This document shows, piece by piece, positions 33,239 through 46,272 of a DNA stretch of 64,000 nt. Position numbers and translations under genes: made by a program. How positions within the stretch are numbered: the stretch's first letter is position 1; every line of letters starts with the position of its first letter. The stretch is from assembly GCF_011386835.1 (NCBI RefSeq), contig NC_088791.1, forward strand, positions 25,332,998 to 25,396,997. Direction: 5' to 3'. Below the pieces are notes generated by a model. That model had not been told where the DNA came from, did not search any database, and was given only the letters and a program-made list of their open reading frames with translations. This DNA is from Chrysemys picta bellii (Eukaryota > Chordata > Testudines > Emydidae).

Positions 33239-34310
33239 TAAGAACATAAGAATGGCTGTACTGGGTCAGACCAAAGGTCCATCCAGCCCAGTATCCTGTC
33301 TACTGACAGTGGCCAAGAGAGAGTGAATCTAACAGGTAACGATCAAGTGATCTCACTCCTGCCATCCATCACCACCCTCTGACAAACAGAGGCTAGGGAC
33401 ACCATTCCTTACCCATCCTGACTAATAGCCATTAATGGACTTAACCTCCATGAATTTATCCAGTTCTCTTTTAAACTCTGTTATAGTCCTATCCTTCACA
33501 ACCTCCTCAGGCAAGGAATTCCACAAGTTGACTGTGCGCTGTGTGAAGAACAACTTCCTTTTATTTGTTTTAAACCTGCTGCCCATTAATTTCATTTGGT
33601 GGCCCCTAGTTCTTATTTTATGGGAACAAATAAATAACTTTTCCTTATTCACTTTCTTCACATCACTCATGATTTTATGTGCCTCTATCATCTACCCCCT
33701 TAGTCTCCTCTTTTCCAAGCTGAAAAGTCCTAGCCTCATATGGGACCCGTTCCAAACCCCTAATCATTTTAGTTGCCCTTCTCTGAACCTTTTCTAATGC
33801 CATTTTGAGATGAGGAGACCACATCTGTATGCAGTATTCAAGATGTGGGCATACCATGGATTTATATAAGGGCAATAAGATATTCTCCGTCTTATTTTCT
33901 ATCCCCTTTTTAATGATTCCTAACATCCTGTTTGCTTTTTTGCCTTCCACTGCACACTGCATGGACGTCTTCAGAGACCGACCTATCCATGATGACTCCA
34001 AGATCTTTTTCCTGATTAGTTGTAGCTTAATTAGCCCCCATCATATTGTACGTATAGTTGGGGTTATTTTTCCCAATGTGCATTACTTTACATTTATCCA
34101 CATGAAATTTCATTTGCCATTTTGTTGCCCAATCACTTAGTTTTGTGAGATCTGTTTTGAAGTTCTTCACAGTCTGCTTTGTTCTTAACTATCTTGAGCA
34201 GTTTAGTTCATCTGCAAACTTTGCTACCTCACTTTTTACCCCTTTCTCCAGATCATTTATGAATAAGTTGAACAGGATTGGTCCTATTCAAATTCAATTC
34301 AATTCAACTT
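33239..34310 (-). mobile_element. CR1 LINE, 3' part with 3' UTR
   Basis: On the minus strand, frames 34001-33675 and 33691-33422 read LPLYKSMVCPHLEYCIQMWS, RRATKMIRGLERVPYE, RTNKRKLFF-like KTNKRKLFFTQRTVNLWNSL and KFMEVKSINGY, the C-terminal end of CR1 reverse transcriptase. The 3' UTR follows to the typical agaacataagaatgg block near 33239 (plus strand). One shift separates the two frames, so the copy is only moderately old. It is sense relative to the host gene. Confidence 0.93.
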
Positions 34311-34415
34311 CCAACTAACATTCAGAAGGTATTAATGATGTTTCTAGTTTTTACTTTATAGGTAAGCATTGACAGACTATACTTTTATAGAAGTTACGCA
34401 ATAGGAAAGGAAATA

Positions 34416-34604
34416 CACCTCGACCCCGATATAACGCGACCCGATATAACATGAATTCGGATATAACATGGTAAAGCAGCGCTCCCGCGGGGGCAGGGCT
34501 GCGCACTCCGGCGGATCAAAGCAAGTTCGATATAACGCGGTTTCACGTATAACGCGGTAAGATTTTTTGGCTCCCGAGGATAGTGTTATATCAGGGTAGA
34601 GGTG
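34416..34604. mobile_element. Palindromic mariner-type MITE
   Basis: The inverted ends cacctcgaccccgatataac and gttatatcagggtagaggtg are flanked by TA on the left and TC on the right. Internal blocks gatataacgcg and gtataacgcgg repeat the terminal motif. The same family is at 47042-47224 with intact TA flanks. Confidence 0.8.
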
Positions 34605-34619
34605 TCGCAAGTACTGGAC

Positions 34620-36339
34620 TTTGAAGGGGAGATAATTTAAAGAATCAACACTAAGAGAAAAAAGTCTTCATTACCTCAATAATTAAACAATAAATAAGAA
34701 AAACTCATAATGAAAGCAGACTAACCAGTAAGAACAGTATTCAAAGGGGCATAAAAGGTTAGCATGACACTTAAAAGGAACCAGAAAAAGACATCGCATT
34801 CATTGCTTCATGAACGCTTAATTTTATTGCATACATGCACAAACTCACACACAATGTTGCCGCATGTTATATGAACAAACAATACTTAGGCACAGAACAA
34901 GACAAAGACTGAGGAGCACTGTTAAAGTTTGTGGTTCCGGTTCCCTACTTAAGAGGAACCAAATCCTGGATTGAAAGACCTACTGGTATTAAACAAAACA
35001 TGATCACATCAAAACAAATGAGAAAGCAGATGGATTAGAACACAAAGTAGCCAAAGAGGGACACCTCATGGAGTATCATCTACCATGATCCTGCATTCAG
35101 AGCAACAAGAAAAAGGGGGGAAAAAGAGCAGAAAATAGTTAATTATACACAACTCACTCACATCTAAACAGACTATCAGATTTATAAGAAAAAGAACAGA
35201 AGAGAACCAGCAGAAGCAATTCCATAAAATATAACTAAATAAGCCATACTGCAGAGTTGAATACCTCGTCCTTTATATAAATTAGACTTGCCTAACAAGT
35301 GTGTTCCAGACCGGTAGGAAGAACTTAGTCTTCAGAACATCTGCTGATCATTAAGTGACAAATGAGTGGAGGCTAAAGTGAGACCTTTGAATCACCAAAT
35401 GTTTATATAAACCGAAAATTTATGCTACTAAAGTCAGAAGCAAGGAGGTGGACTCAAAAGTTTTTTTATGATGTACCCAAAGTAATCCACAGCTTTAACT
35501 AAATGGTACAGACTCACACATCAGGGAGAACAGATTTTTCAAGCACTGGGTTGAAAGAGGGGTAAATGGGCATAGTGGACAGCACAGATGATGCGGGAGA
35601 GTTTGTCAAGGTTTTTAAAAAAAAAAAAAAATCTGGCAAATGTTCCTTTATCGGGAATATATGCCACTAAATATCTACAGAAACATAACATTTGAAAGTT
35701 TAATACCGGATTCATTTTAATCCTTGAATGAAAAAGTTGAATGTAAGATTCAATCTACAAAGGGAAAACAATCAAATTCTTAGGAAACAATAAGGAAGTT
35801 GTTATTGTTACAAGCGTGGATGTTAGGGAGAACAGATGGAGAGGTTAACTGGTTTTTGGAGAGAGGGGTGGATAGAGGACAGAATCAACTGTCACTGGAT
35901 ACTGAAGGGAACAAGTGAAGTTGTGAAGTGTAAATGGACTTAGTTGCCAGAAACTAGAAATTTCTGGAAGGTGAGTAGGGATCCAATAATAGTTCTATAT
36001 AAAGCTGGCTAACTCATCATATTCTTCAGTCTTCACCCAGTGTTGTATTAACTGAGTGGTTATGCCTCATTCTAATTGTAATAAATGTGAAAGCTGCTGA
36101 CTGTAGATCTGGCTTGACATGAGTAACTGTACTAGCTAAATTAAAAAAAAAAATCCTAAAAGGTCAAAAAAGCCAATGTCTTACCTATTTGCACAAAAAC
36201 AAAGCAAAAGTATGCCACCCGTCAAGGACTATATTTAGTAAATACAGCGTTGCAGGCAAAATGTACTACATTAAAAAATAAATACCAAAAAAAAAAAAAA
36301 TAAATAAAAAAAAAAACACACCTTAAAGCCACCAAAAAA
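34620..36339. other. Intron, nothing assigned
   Basis: AT-rich, without long open frames or recognisable repeats. It lies in the 23.5-kb intron 27952-51475. Confidence 0.5.
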
Positions 36340-36537
36340 GTTAGCTTCTATGGAGATATACCTATCTCATAGAACTGGAAGGGACCTCGAAAGATCATCA
36401 AGTCCAGCCCCCTGCCTTCACTAGCAGGACCCAGTACTGATTTTTGCCCCAGATCCCTAACTGGCCCCCTCAAGGATTCAACTCACAACCCTGGTTTAGC
36501 AGGCCAATGTTTGAACCACTGAGCTATCCCTCCCCCG
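36340..36537 (-). mobile_element. tRNA-derived SINE, second copy
   Basis: This is the same structure as the copy at 21841-22064: minus-strand head ggagggatagctcagtggtt with A box, B box in gtgagttgaatcct, and body ccttccagttctatgag. An A-rich plus-strand stretch at 36280-36316 lies just beyond the tail. Confidence 0.88.
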
Positions 36538-37455
36538 TAAAATGTATCACTTCAAAACAGTTTTTGAACAAATAAACACTGCAAAGTTCAGAGGGAATTA
36601 AACATTGAGGAATGTGACAATGTTAAAGTAAAAGCATTAAAGAGGACATTAAATTGTTAAAGAGGAGAATTCTTGGTTTAAATAATGAAACCCAGTTATA
36701 GTAGTATAACTCAGTGCAGTCATTTCCAGGGAAACCCTTAGTAATAAAACAAATTGTGCAAAGGGGAGGTCAGGTGATGACAATTAGCACCACTGTTTTT
36801 CCCCCCCATTAGAAGTGTTCATAGCCATTCTGGAGGAAATGGGCCCTTCCTGATGGAATGTGTCTATAAATAATCAATTGTAAATGACACTGCACGTACA
36901 CAGTGACAATTTTATTTGTATTTCTAGACTATGGACAGTACAGTTGAGACACTGGGATACTGGTAAAGTAAGAACTGCCTATGCTAATAACAAGTATTGT
37001 GTGGTGGCTAAAAACGACCACTTCTGGCATATTTTTAAATAGTTATAGCAATTTTTAAAATGTAATAAAAGTAAAATTAAAATTAAAAAAATGCTTTGAA
37101 GACAAAGCAAGCTTGTAATGTAAAATTACACCCTATTGGACTATACCAGAGGAGATGAGCTTGCACCCCCAGATAGTACTTTAAAAAGACTACTATACTA
37201 TTAATAGTAATTCAAATAATTATAACTACTATAATCTTCAAAATGTGTTGCTAAATAGTATACACTTTAAAAAACAAAACAAAAAAAATACAAATAAAAC
37301 AAATGCTAATATTAAAAAGAAAAACAAAAGCAGTGGAATGTACCCCTGGCTTGACACGAGTTACTGGACATGTGTGAGGCCTCATTTCTTGGGAGACAGG
37401 ATTAGGGAAGTAAATGGATCAGCAGGCTGGAAACAGAATGTCTGTACTAGCTAAG
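36538..37455. other. Intron, nothing assigned
   Basis: AT-rich sequence without a supported feature. Confidence 0.5.
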
Positions 37456-37625
37456 TCCTGGTCTACACCAGATAATTAGGTCATCATAACTATGTGGCTC
37501 ACGGATGTGAAAAATCCACACCCCTGAGCGGCATGGTTAAGCAGACCCCATTTTCTAATATAGACAGTGCTAAGTTGATAGAAGAACTCTTCTGTCAACC
37601 TAGCTACCGCCTCTTGGAGAACAGG
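37456..37625. mobile_element. PIF/Harbinger-type MITE, probably partial
   Basis: The left end reads cctggtctacaccag, related to the tctacac ends of the Harbinger MITEs. The interior has ggatgtgaaaaatccacacccctgagcg, which is also seen near 56116-56136 (gtggatttttcacatcc). The right end is not clear. Confidence 0.5.
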
Positions 37626-39631
37626 CTGCCCCAACACTGAGCAATATTGCAAATGAATGATTACCAAATACCAGCATGAATTTCTGACTCAATATACCCA
37701 AAAGTTGAAAAAAACAAGTGACTAGACTTAAGGAATGAAAACCAATAGCCATTCCAAGTAAAATATAAACAAATATTGTCAGGAGTTAAGCAGCAAGATA
37801 AAGGATTCATGTTCATCGAGAAATGAAGAAAATCAGTTTATCTGGATTCTTTTTTAAGATCACATGTGCCACTGAGTAAAGTGTTGTCTAGTGAAATGTA
37901 AGAGAACCTGAGTGAGACATTTTCTGTAACTGAATGGCATCAAAATGAAACTGATAACAGAAGGCCCTATTCCACATCTTCCAGAAGAGCTCTTCAACCA
38001 GGTCTGTTCATAATTCTATTAGCTTACAATGACCAGCAAATAGCAAAGATCAATCGGCAATTATGCCATAAAAACCAAATTAAAAGGAAAAAGCAAACTA
38101 GATAAGAAAATCATGAATTTTTACACTTTCAGTGTAGTACAAGAGGAGAAATTTAAAGGAATGACTGCACCACTTAAACCTGGATATACTCCTCCAGACA
38201 GATTTAAAAATGTGTAGGTCCACTATTAGTCATTGCAAGTGAAGTAGTGGAGAAAAACTTAAAATAAACAAAACTAAAAAGAATCAACAACATAACTAAA
38301 AGACAGTTGGTCAAACAAGATAAATGACTGGATAATAGCTATAAGCATCCATACAAGGGAAGAATGAATTCCTTCCTAATTTTATTTATTCTAGTCAGAA
38401 AGGAAATCAGCAAAATATTTTGTCCTGATCGAAGTAGCTGAAGATGTCATTCAAGAATGCAGATAAAAGTATGACAAGATCTTTTTCAATTACTCAGACA
38501 ACAAAATAAAGTGAAACCTTATTGAGAAGGTAGCGATAGCAAACAGTTTTCATACACACTGTGCAATTTTGAAAAATTATTTTCACTATCTCCCTCATTT
38601 AACATGATGGTTGGTATTGAAAAAGAAGGATTAATGCCTAAATTTCTGACGATATTGTGAACTCTTAAATACCATAATGATGAATGCAGTCTCAAGAACC
38701 TAAACAGAATTATGTATCTACATTTGCTATAAATTACCCTATATTTCAAATCTGCACTGAGTATAAGTATAGTAACTGATCAAAATATAGCATGCTGTTT
38801 AAGGGACTATGCACAAAGGTAATCAGCTTACAAAAACAATGAAAGGCCGTTTCTGAGAGACTTGACAGATCACAGGCTGATACTCCACTGTCACAGTGCC
38901 AGTGAAAATCTTGCTTATTACAATTCAACAGAGAACTGGAACCATACAAGCACAAAAATCAAGAAAATATTCAAAGCAGCTAGGGAATCTTTCCATTATA
39001 TAGTCTGCATGACTGAATCCAAATTCACAAGACATAGGCAGAGTCCAGCAGAAGTAGTGACATAATGTCTACTATTTCAAATTGAAGATACAAATGTCTA
39101 CCCCAAATCTGTCTGTAAAGGAAGTTGTGTCAGAGTTTACTGCATGGAAGTGATGTAAAATTGTGGAAGTAAAATCATCAGACAGGATAGTTGAAATCAA
39201 AATTGTCAGTTTTTCACTAACATCCATTTCCGTGGTCAGCGTAGTACCAATCAAGTGTGTTTTTAGCACAGTCTGATTAGTTTAATAAAGACTTCAGAAC
39301 AGTCCCAGGCTTTAAAAAGCAAATTAATTTGGTAAAACTGTACTGGTATCTAACAGGGAAACACTAAAGTGTTATTGTGGGGGCTCAATACAGAATTACA
39401 AGGTTCATTTTGGACAACGTGGACTTTATTTGTAAGCATTTTTAAAGTGAATCACATAGTGTATATTTTAATAAACTAAATACTTTTGTGCTTTCCTTTT
39501 CCAAATTGGGGGCGGATAGGTGATCGAAGCTAATTTTGCATTAGGGCAAGTCACAACCACACTTTGGTTTTAGTTTAGCAGGTTCAGTCCTCTGGCATTC
39601 ATTTGATACATTTTTCAAGCCCTAAACTACA
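37626..39631. other. Intron, nothing assigned
   Basis: AT-rich. Open frames here are short and unrecognised. No repeat ends were found. Confidence 0.5.
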
Positions 39632-39872
39632 GTGAGCTTGTCTACATGATGCCAGCAGAGCACTAGAGGAGTGTGATTTGTAAAGCACCCAGACTGGCAC
39701 ATTGGAGATCCTGCTGGTGCACTTTAAAAGGGTACCACATTGCATTAACAGTCTGTCTGAAACAAGACTACATTAACACAAACCAGGTTCCTTTTAGAGC
39801 ATGCCACCTGGGTCTAACGCAGGGCAGTCAGAACACAGCACATCAGTGTGCTTTACAAATCACACCCAACCC
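39632..39872. mobile_element. Harbinger-like MITE, inverted ends
   Basis: The start gagcttgtctacatgatgcc carries the tgtctaca signature. A subterminal gtgatttgtaaagcac (39671) has an inverted partner, gtgctttacaaatcac (39849), giving a fold-back structure. The flanking duplication is not clear. Confidence 0.5.
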
Positions 39873-41189
39873 CAGTATGTTGCTGTGAGAACTTCATATT
39901 TTCAAATCCTGGATTTTTCTGTTTTAAGATTTCAACTTTAAAACCAGGAAGTCAAAACACAAAAGGAGGAGGAAAGTGGTGCAGACAGAGTACTTTAGGC
40001 TGCAGACACAATTTAATGCAAAAGCTGAACTGGAATTAAGTACTTCTGGAAAATCCAGACCTCTATTTGAACTCTAGTTCCACTTGTGTATAATGTGTTA
40101 GGAGACCAAAGAGTTGCAGGAATGTAGCTTTGAATTTCAGTGCACAACGGCATAAGCCATGTGCTTACACTTGTTACTGCCTATCTTCTGGACTTCCTGC
40201 TTCCTCACCTAAAACTTACAACTGGCTGCTGTAATGGCCCTGTTCAGGAAGTGGTGGGGTAAGGAGTGCAGCAGGCGTCAGGTCTTCGCTGCCACCTCTT
40301 TAAGCTCTGCAGAGCTGAGGAGATCTTGGCTCTCACCCTCATCTAGCTCTCATACTTTTCAGAGTAACCCTCCTACTGCACCCTTTCACTTCATTTGATA
40401 GCTGGTCAATATGCTACACAGTTAATGGTTTACCCAACCCACAAGATTTTAAGATTTTGAACATTTTTCCCCATCGCGTACCGGGATGAAAAGAAGAAGA
40501 AGAAGAAGAAGAAGAAGAAAAAAAAAAAACTGAGACTTTTGCAAATCAAAAATTAAAAAAAAAAAAAAATTCAGATTAACAATCAAAACATTTTGTTTTA
40601 TAATTTTAAAATGTTTACTTTTATTTCAGGTTTTTAAATTTTGTTTTACTTTTTTACTATAAATTAACTTACATTTCAAGCAGAAAAGTAATTTCAAACC
40701 AAAAAAAATAATATTTTTTATTTCTAAAATATGTCCAAATTGAATTTTTGACAACTGGAAAATGTTTCAAAAACAGAAAATTGATTGAAACCAACTCTTT
40801 CCTGTGAAAAGTTTTGGTTTTTGACAATTTGGCAATTTCTGATAAACACATTTTGTCAAAAAATATCCGACCAGCTCTACTACACAGCACAGCTCCCTTT
40901 GTTTCCCTCTACCATTGCTGCTTACCTCTGTGGTAAGAACGCTGCCTGGCTAGCCGCTGCTGGGGAAGACAGAGCATGAATGCACCAGACTTTCTAGAGC
41001 ATGCTAACCTGCAACTCCACATGTGAATTGGGAATGGCAGGAAGAGAAGGGGAAAGAAAGCCAGTGGATGAACAAGATGATCCAGGTAATTATATGCCTG
41101 TTATCTTACCTGGGATGGATTTTTAAAAATAATGTAACTACTACTAAGGGACTCAACAATAAAAAAAAAAAATTCCAATCTTTAATGCC
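39873..41189. other. Intron with (AAG)n
   Basis: It contains a trinucleotide repeat (AAG)n at about 40489-40519, ending in an A run. From 40540 to 40870 it is extremely AT-rich with alternating A and T runs. No gene-like feature was seen. Confidence 0.6.
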
Positions 41190-42284
41190 AATCAACATGC
41201 TTGCATGGAAAATATATCTTGTCAAATCAACTTCACAAGTTTATGGAGTCTAGTTGAGAAATGTAGCCAGCTGTGTTGACATAATATATTTAGACTTCTA
41301 GAAGGCATTTGAATTGATATTACTAAAAATTAGCATTATACAAAAATCAACATGGCATATATTAAATGGATTAAAACTAGCTCAAGAGATCTCAAAATAT
41401 AATTGTCACTGAGAAAATCAACAGGAGTCTGCATGTGGTTGCTTCTAGTATAGTTTCATGTAGACTGATTCTCTGCCCAATGCTATTCAATATTTGTATC
41501 AATAATCTGGGAAACAAAAATCACTGCTTTGAGTTAAACTTTGCAGATGACAGATTGGTGGAATAATAAATGAGATGTCATACAGTATCATCTATTCTAG
41601 ATTGCTTGGTAAAATAGGATGCAAACAAGCGAAGTTCATTTTAGTACAGCTAAATGCAATCCTAAATCAAGTATAGGCCACACTTACAGGATGGGGAATT
41701 TGTACAACAGAAAGCAGTAACTGCAAAAAGGATTTCAGGGTTATAGTCTATAACCAAGTTAACATGAGTCTCCAATGCAACACTGTCAAAAACAGCTAAG
41801 GTGACCCTTGGATGTATAAACTAGGGAATATGGAGTAGGAGTAGGAAGGTAATAATACCTCCGTATATGGCATTAGTGAGACCACTACTAGAATACTTTG
41901 TCCAGTTTTGATGTACACATTTTTTTAAAGAATGTTGTAAAACTGGAGAGGTTGTTCAAAAAAGCTGATTCACAGTATATAAAATATGCCTGACAATGAG
42001 AAACTTAAGGAACTATTAGCTTATCAAAGAGAGGGTTAAGAGGCAATTTGATCACGGTCTATGAGACCATTAAATTTTAGAAGGCTCTCTTCAATACAGT
42101 AAACAAATGCATAGCAAGAACCAATGTTTGCAGGTAGAAACTCAAAAAAATTCTTTAGAAATAAGACAAATCTTTCATGAGATTAATTATTGGAAAACCC
42201 TACCAAGGGATGAGGTTAGAATTTCCATCACAGAGAATCTTTCAATCAAAATTGGATGCTGCTCTCTCTCTATATTTTAGTTCA
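41190..42284 (+). mobile_element. CR1 LINE, decayed
   Basis: Plus-strand fragments follow CR1 reverse transcriptase: a TNSQ-like start near 41225 (caaatcaacttcacaag), a LDF*KAFELI stretch near 41290-41315, LCPMLFNICINNLGN near 41472-41513, FADDRLVE near 41541, and LEYFVQF near 41890. Stops are frequent. A hAT MITE is inserted at 42293, just past its recognisable end. Confidence 0.75.
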
Positions 42285-42292
42285 ACCACAAG

Positions 42293-42414
42293 TAGGCTTA
42301 CCAACTTTCCTGAATTGCCCTGGAGTCTCCAGGAATTAAAGATTAATCTTTAATTAAAGATTATGTCATGTGATTAAACCTCTAGGAATACGTCCAACCT
42401 AATTGGCAATCCTA
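42293..42414. mobile_element. hAT MITE (TAGGGTTGCCAAC family)
   Basis: The ends are taggcttaccaactttc and aattggcaatccta, with an exact 8-bp duplication accacaag at 42285-42292 and 42415-42422. The interior shares gtctccaggaattaaag with the copy at 17850-17970. Confidence 0.92.
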
Positions 42415-42422
42415 ACCACAAG

Positions 42423-43414
42423 TAATTGTGTTTGATCTAGAAACTACTGAGTAAAAATTCTATGGCCAGTGTTATGTAGGCAGTCAACCTAAAATGGCCA
42501 TGACCAGGGCCCTGAGGTACCGCACAGCACAATGAGAACAGAACCCTTAAATTCCATGGCAGTGCTAATTTATTCTGTTGCCATGACGGTAATCCTTTGA
42601 TATTTAAAATAAAAGGTCAAATTCTAAAGTAAGACTCTGTAGCAGGAGCTGAATTCTGCAGAATTTTGCTACATCACAGAATAGCCAAGGCCCTGATAAT
42701 AAGGTCCCTTATGGACTTAAAATCTATGAAATGAGCAGATGAAAAGAACTAGGTATTTGTGTAAAGGCCAAGAGATGAGGAAACAAGGTAGGTCGGAGAT
42801 GAGTATTTATTCGCAAATATGCTGCAATATTCCTCTTCACACATCAAAAGAAATAGAACGCTGGCATGGCAGCTGAATTTGACAAATTAGAGAAGGAGTA
42901 GACTGAAGAGTAAGTAGCTCCTGTACAAAGGGAACTACTACAAACCCACCAAGGAGGGTAGCATTAATTGGAGGCAGGGGACAATGAAGAGAGAACAGCA
43001 TAAACTAGGTAAAAATGAGTTGAGAAAGAGAAAATGGCTGGAGAAACAAAAAGCCAAATCCAAACGTTTCAAAAAAAATTACCTGAAAAGTGATACAGGG
43101 AGAACCCGGGGCATGAGCATGTGAAGAACCAGAATCACTGTCTGGCCACGTTTGCTTAAAAAACAGAACTACGCTTATCACCAATGTACCCCTCTAGGAC
43201 AGGAGTAAAGCATGGCAAATTGATTCAGGAAGTAAAATTGTTAGTAGTGAAGTATTTGCAGTGCACTGTGAGGATCTGGGGCCACAACAAGGGATTACCT
43301 GTCATCCAATGCTAGGGGCATCTGTCTGTAGTCAACGGTAAGGGGCTGTTTGAGGCATTTACCTTGAGTTAATGAATAGCTTAGACAAAAATGGGATGAC
43401 TGCAAGGCATAGGT
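42423..43414. other. Intron, nothing assigned
   Basis: No exon or repeat end was found. Confidence 0.5.
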
Positions 43415-44354
43415 TACTCCTGGGGGAATTCTGCACAGAATTCATACTGTCCGCAGATTTCTTTGCTCCCCCACAGAACAATGGGGGAGCAAAGAAATCT
43501 GTGGGGAACACACGCCCCTTCCCTGTTCACTGCGGGGGGCAGGGAAGGTAAGACTGGATGTGCGTGCGTATGTAGAGAGATGTTAAGAGGGCAGGGCTGG
43601 GCGGGTGCCTGCCTACGAATGAGCAAGAAAGACTCACTTTGTCCCTCTCGCTCGCTGTTGTAGTGCCCCCAGCTTGGAGGAGTAAGGCTTTGTAAGGCAG
43701 GTTCTGTCCCTGAAGCAGAGCAGAAATATAACAACTAAGCAGGCAGGCTGCTAATGTTCCTATTGTCAGTTAACTGTTCTCATTCTTAGTCAATTCCCCC
43801 AGGAGCCTAAAATGTGTACAAGTTTTAAGGCTCTTTTACATTGCCAGAGTGGTATAAAGGAGTCTTACTGTAAAAGACAGTAAGGGAATCCTCAGCTAGA
43901 AAGATCTATGGGCTTTCTTGCTTTTTTCCTGTGCCAGAGTGGCACAAAGCGGTTAGATTACAGTTCAGGATCTATTTTACTTACCCATTTTTAAAAAATG
44001 CAGCATGATGATTAACAAAACTGTATGACTTTCACATGTGAAAGTCTGAGCAATTTAAAGTGACATTCTACTTTATTTTTATTTTGGTGTTTGGTATTCT
44101 GTAATGTAATTTAAATGAAAATCCAGGATTATAACTGGAATGCAGGGTATTGGTTACCAAGTATTTGCAACTTAACTTTCATGTGTTTAGGAAATGCTGA
44201 CCAGTTATTGTGATATTTTTTTCTGTATGGTAGTTTAAAAAAAATTACCAAAATAAGTGAAACTGATGTGATTATATTGCATTATTTTGACAAATACAAT
44301 ATGTAGAATTTTGCAGAATTTTTAATGTTTTGGTGCAGAATTCCCCCAAGAGTA
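43415..44354. mobile_element. DNA transposon family ending TACTCCTGGGGGAATTCTG
   Basis: The left end tactcctgggggaattctgc is matched by the inverted right end gcagaattcccccaagagta. The flanks carry a 6-bp repeat, ataggt (43409-43414 and 44355-44360). Near the left end there is a strong local hairpin (tttctttgctccccca and tgggggagcaaagaaa at 43460-43498). The interior has no transposase I can recognise. A second copy is at 52803-53534. Confidence 0.75.
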
Positions 44355-44533
44355 ATAGGTGGTGCTCAAATGTTTCAGTGATGGGGCTATATAAGGAAAA
44401 AGTGTACAAGAAGGAAAAGGTTCTGTTTTGGAATTGGCTTCCTTGTGGATGACCGATTTTGAGAGACAAACTGCAGACAACTGAAACATATATGGCGGTA
44501 GAAGAGAGAGTGAGCATAGAGCACTGGGCCTGG

Positions 44534-45126
44534 TGTAAGACCTGAGATCTGAATCATAGTCAACAAAGTCAGACCATGCCGTGAATCAAGGTCAGGCCAT
44601 GTATTAAAGCAGATGCTTATTAGTTCACTGTCCGATACATGAACTTGGCAAGGGTACTGCTAGCGTTGCTAAAACACAGGCACGCCCTAAGAAGCAACAG
44701 ATGCTGGGTTGTTGTGTGTATGTATGTTTGTATGTGAATACATTCCAAAAGATTAACACAGGTGCATCCTGACCTAACACAAGAAAAAAGGGCTTAAATA
44801 GAAGTGATGTATAGGGATGTTTTGCTCGAGACATCTGGAGCAAGGTACAAGGGAGATAGATAACAAGCAGATGTCATGAAACACATAAGGTGGTAAGCAA
44901 ATTGTTTGTCTCAGTCTATAAATATCAGGGTACCACACTGTAACCTTTTGTGTGGCCAAGGGGACAGCAGAAATTCCCGCTGCTGACTGAATCATTCCCG
45001 GGCAATCATGTTAGTGTACCTGTAGCTACTATGGGATGCTAGTACTGAGCCTTGAGGGCAATAAACTTGGCTGAGTGCCTTTTGTCACCAAACCATTCCT
45101 GTGGTCTCTCTTTATGAGTAACGTCA
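44534..45126 (+). mobile_element. Probable solo LTR of an endogenous retrovirus
   Basis: The stretch has LTR layout: it opens with tg (tgtaagacc), has a TATA box (tataaata, 44917-44924), an AATAAA (45060-45065) about 140 bp further on, a T-rich segment after the poly(A) signal, and then gtggtctctcttta, a phrase typical of U5. It could end at ca (45126). I found no target duplication and no internal viral sequence, so this is a solo LTR or a chance resemblance. Confidence 0.45.
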
Positions 45127-45161
45127 AGGTCTGCTGAATTAGCAAGCTGCATTCTCTTCTA

Positions 45162-46272
45162 CAGTGTTCCCTCTAAGCTGCATCTGCGTGGCTGCACAAC
45201 AGTCCATCAAGTGCCACACACTTGATTATTACAGCCATGCACATCCTCAGCGACTTGTGTTCAATGCCCCACCCCTACTGCCACACTGCTCCTGTCCTCT
45301 GCGTTAGAGTCGCCCCGGCCAGCTGCACCCAGCAGCCTCCTGCTTGCATGTATGTGCAGAGGAGGGGGGTGCTGATGTTAGGGTGTCCCCCTCCCTCCCA
45401 CCCATGTACCCCATCCCCACAGAGCGGGGGGGGGGGGGGGGAAGAGGTTCATGGCTTGGGAGCAAGATGGAGCTGCTGGCAACTGCTGCTATGTCAGAAC
45501 AAGCCTTCAGACTGGTGAATGCTGCTGTGCTTAAAGTGATAGTACATGGTTTCTCATACACTTTCCCAGCACACAGTCTCCATCTCTCTTACACACACTG
45601 TCTCTCACACGGTCTGTCTCACTCCCTTAGACACCCACAGTCTGTCTCTCTTTCACACTGTCTCACTCTTACACACACACACACATACACACACGGTCTC
45701 TTTCACACTCACCTCCCAACACATACTTTTATTGTTGGTGTTGTTACTTCTTGGTACTTCCTGCAATACACATATATTGTCTGTAATTTTATTATTTCAA
45801 AGTGCTGTTACTTTAGTTTTTTGACTGGTCTATGCATTTCATAATTTTATCTCTCTCATGCTTAAATTTAATTTTTTGAGTAGTGAGTTCTAAAATGCCT
45901 AACCTGTCCTGACTGGAGTAATTATCATTATTACTTTTATTATCGTATTGTGCTTTGTCATTCAGTATTTAAAGTGGTACAATCAAATAATAGTACCCTT
46001 CTAGAATGTAACTAACTTGAAACCTTAGCTGTGCCAGTTTAAAAAACATTAACTAAACACATAACTTTAGACACTGTGCAGATGTAGGCTGCTTATCTTC
46101 AAATTGTATTTTTAATTATATCTGTAAAATAACTTAAAATTTGCATGAAAATAAATGTAGTAAATCTAGGTTTTTTGTTTCTACTGGTGGTGCACATCCA
46201 CATATTACCTCAATATTGGTGCACATAACAAAATTGATTCCACACATGAATGGAAAAAAATAAGGAACAATG
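45162..46272. mobile_element. hAT element (CAGTGTTCCCTCTAA family)
   Basis: It starts cagtgttccctctaagctg and ends aataaggaacaatg, with flanks ctcttcta and ctctttta (7 of 8 bases equal). It is the same family as the nested copy at 4568-5475. Its interior includes a G run (45426-45441) and a CT/CA-rich minisatellite, but no transposase was seen. The open frames at 45222-45844 are products of this composition. Confidence 0.85.
45546..45720. repeat. CT/CA-rich imperfect tandem repeat
   Basis: Repeated words tctctcacacactgt, gtctgtctc and cacacacacac occur at irregular spacing inside the hAT element. Confidence 0.8.

Noticed and set aside
45222..45844. Overlapping plus-strand open frames with His/Ser/Thr repeats
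   Set aside because: They are generated by the CT/CA-rich tandem repeat inside the hAT element at 45162-46272.
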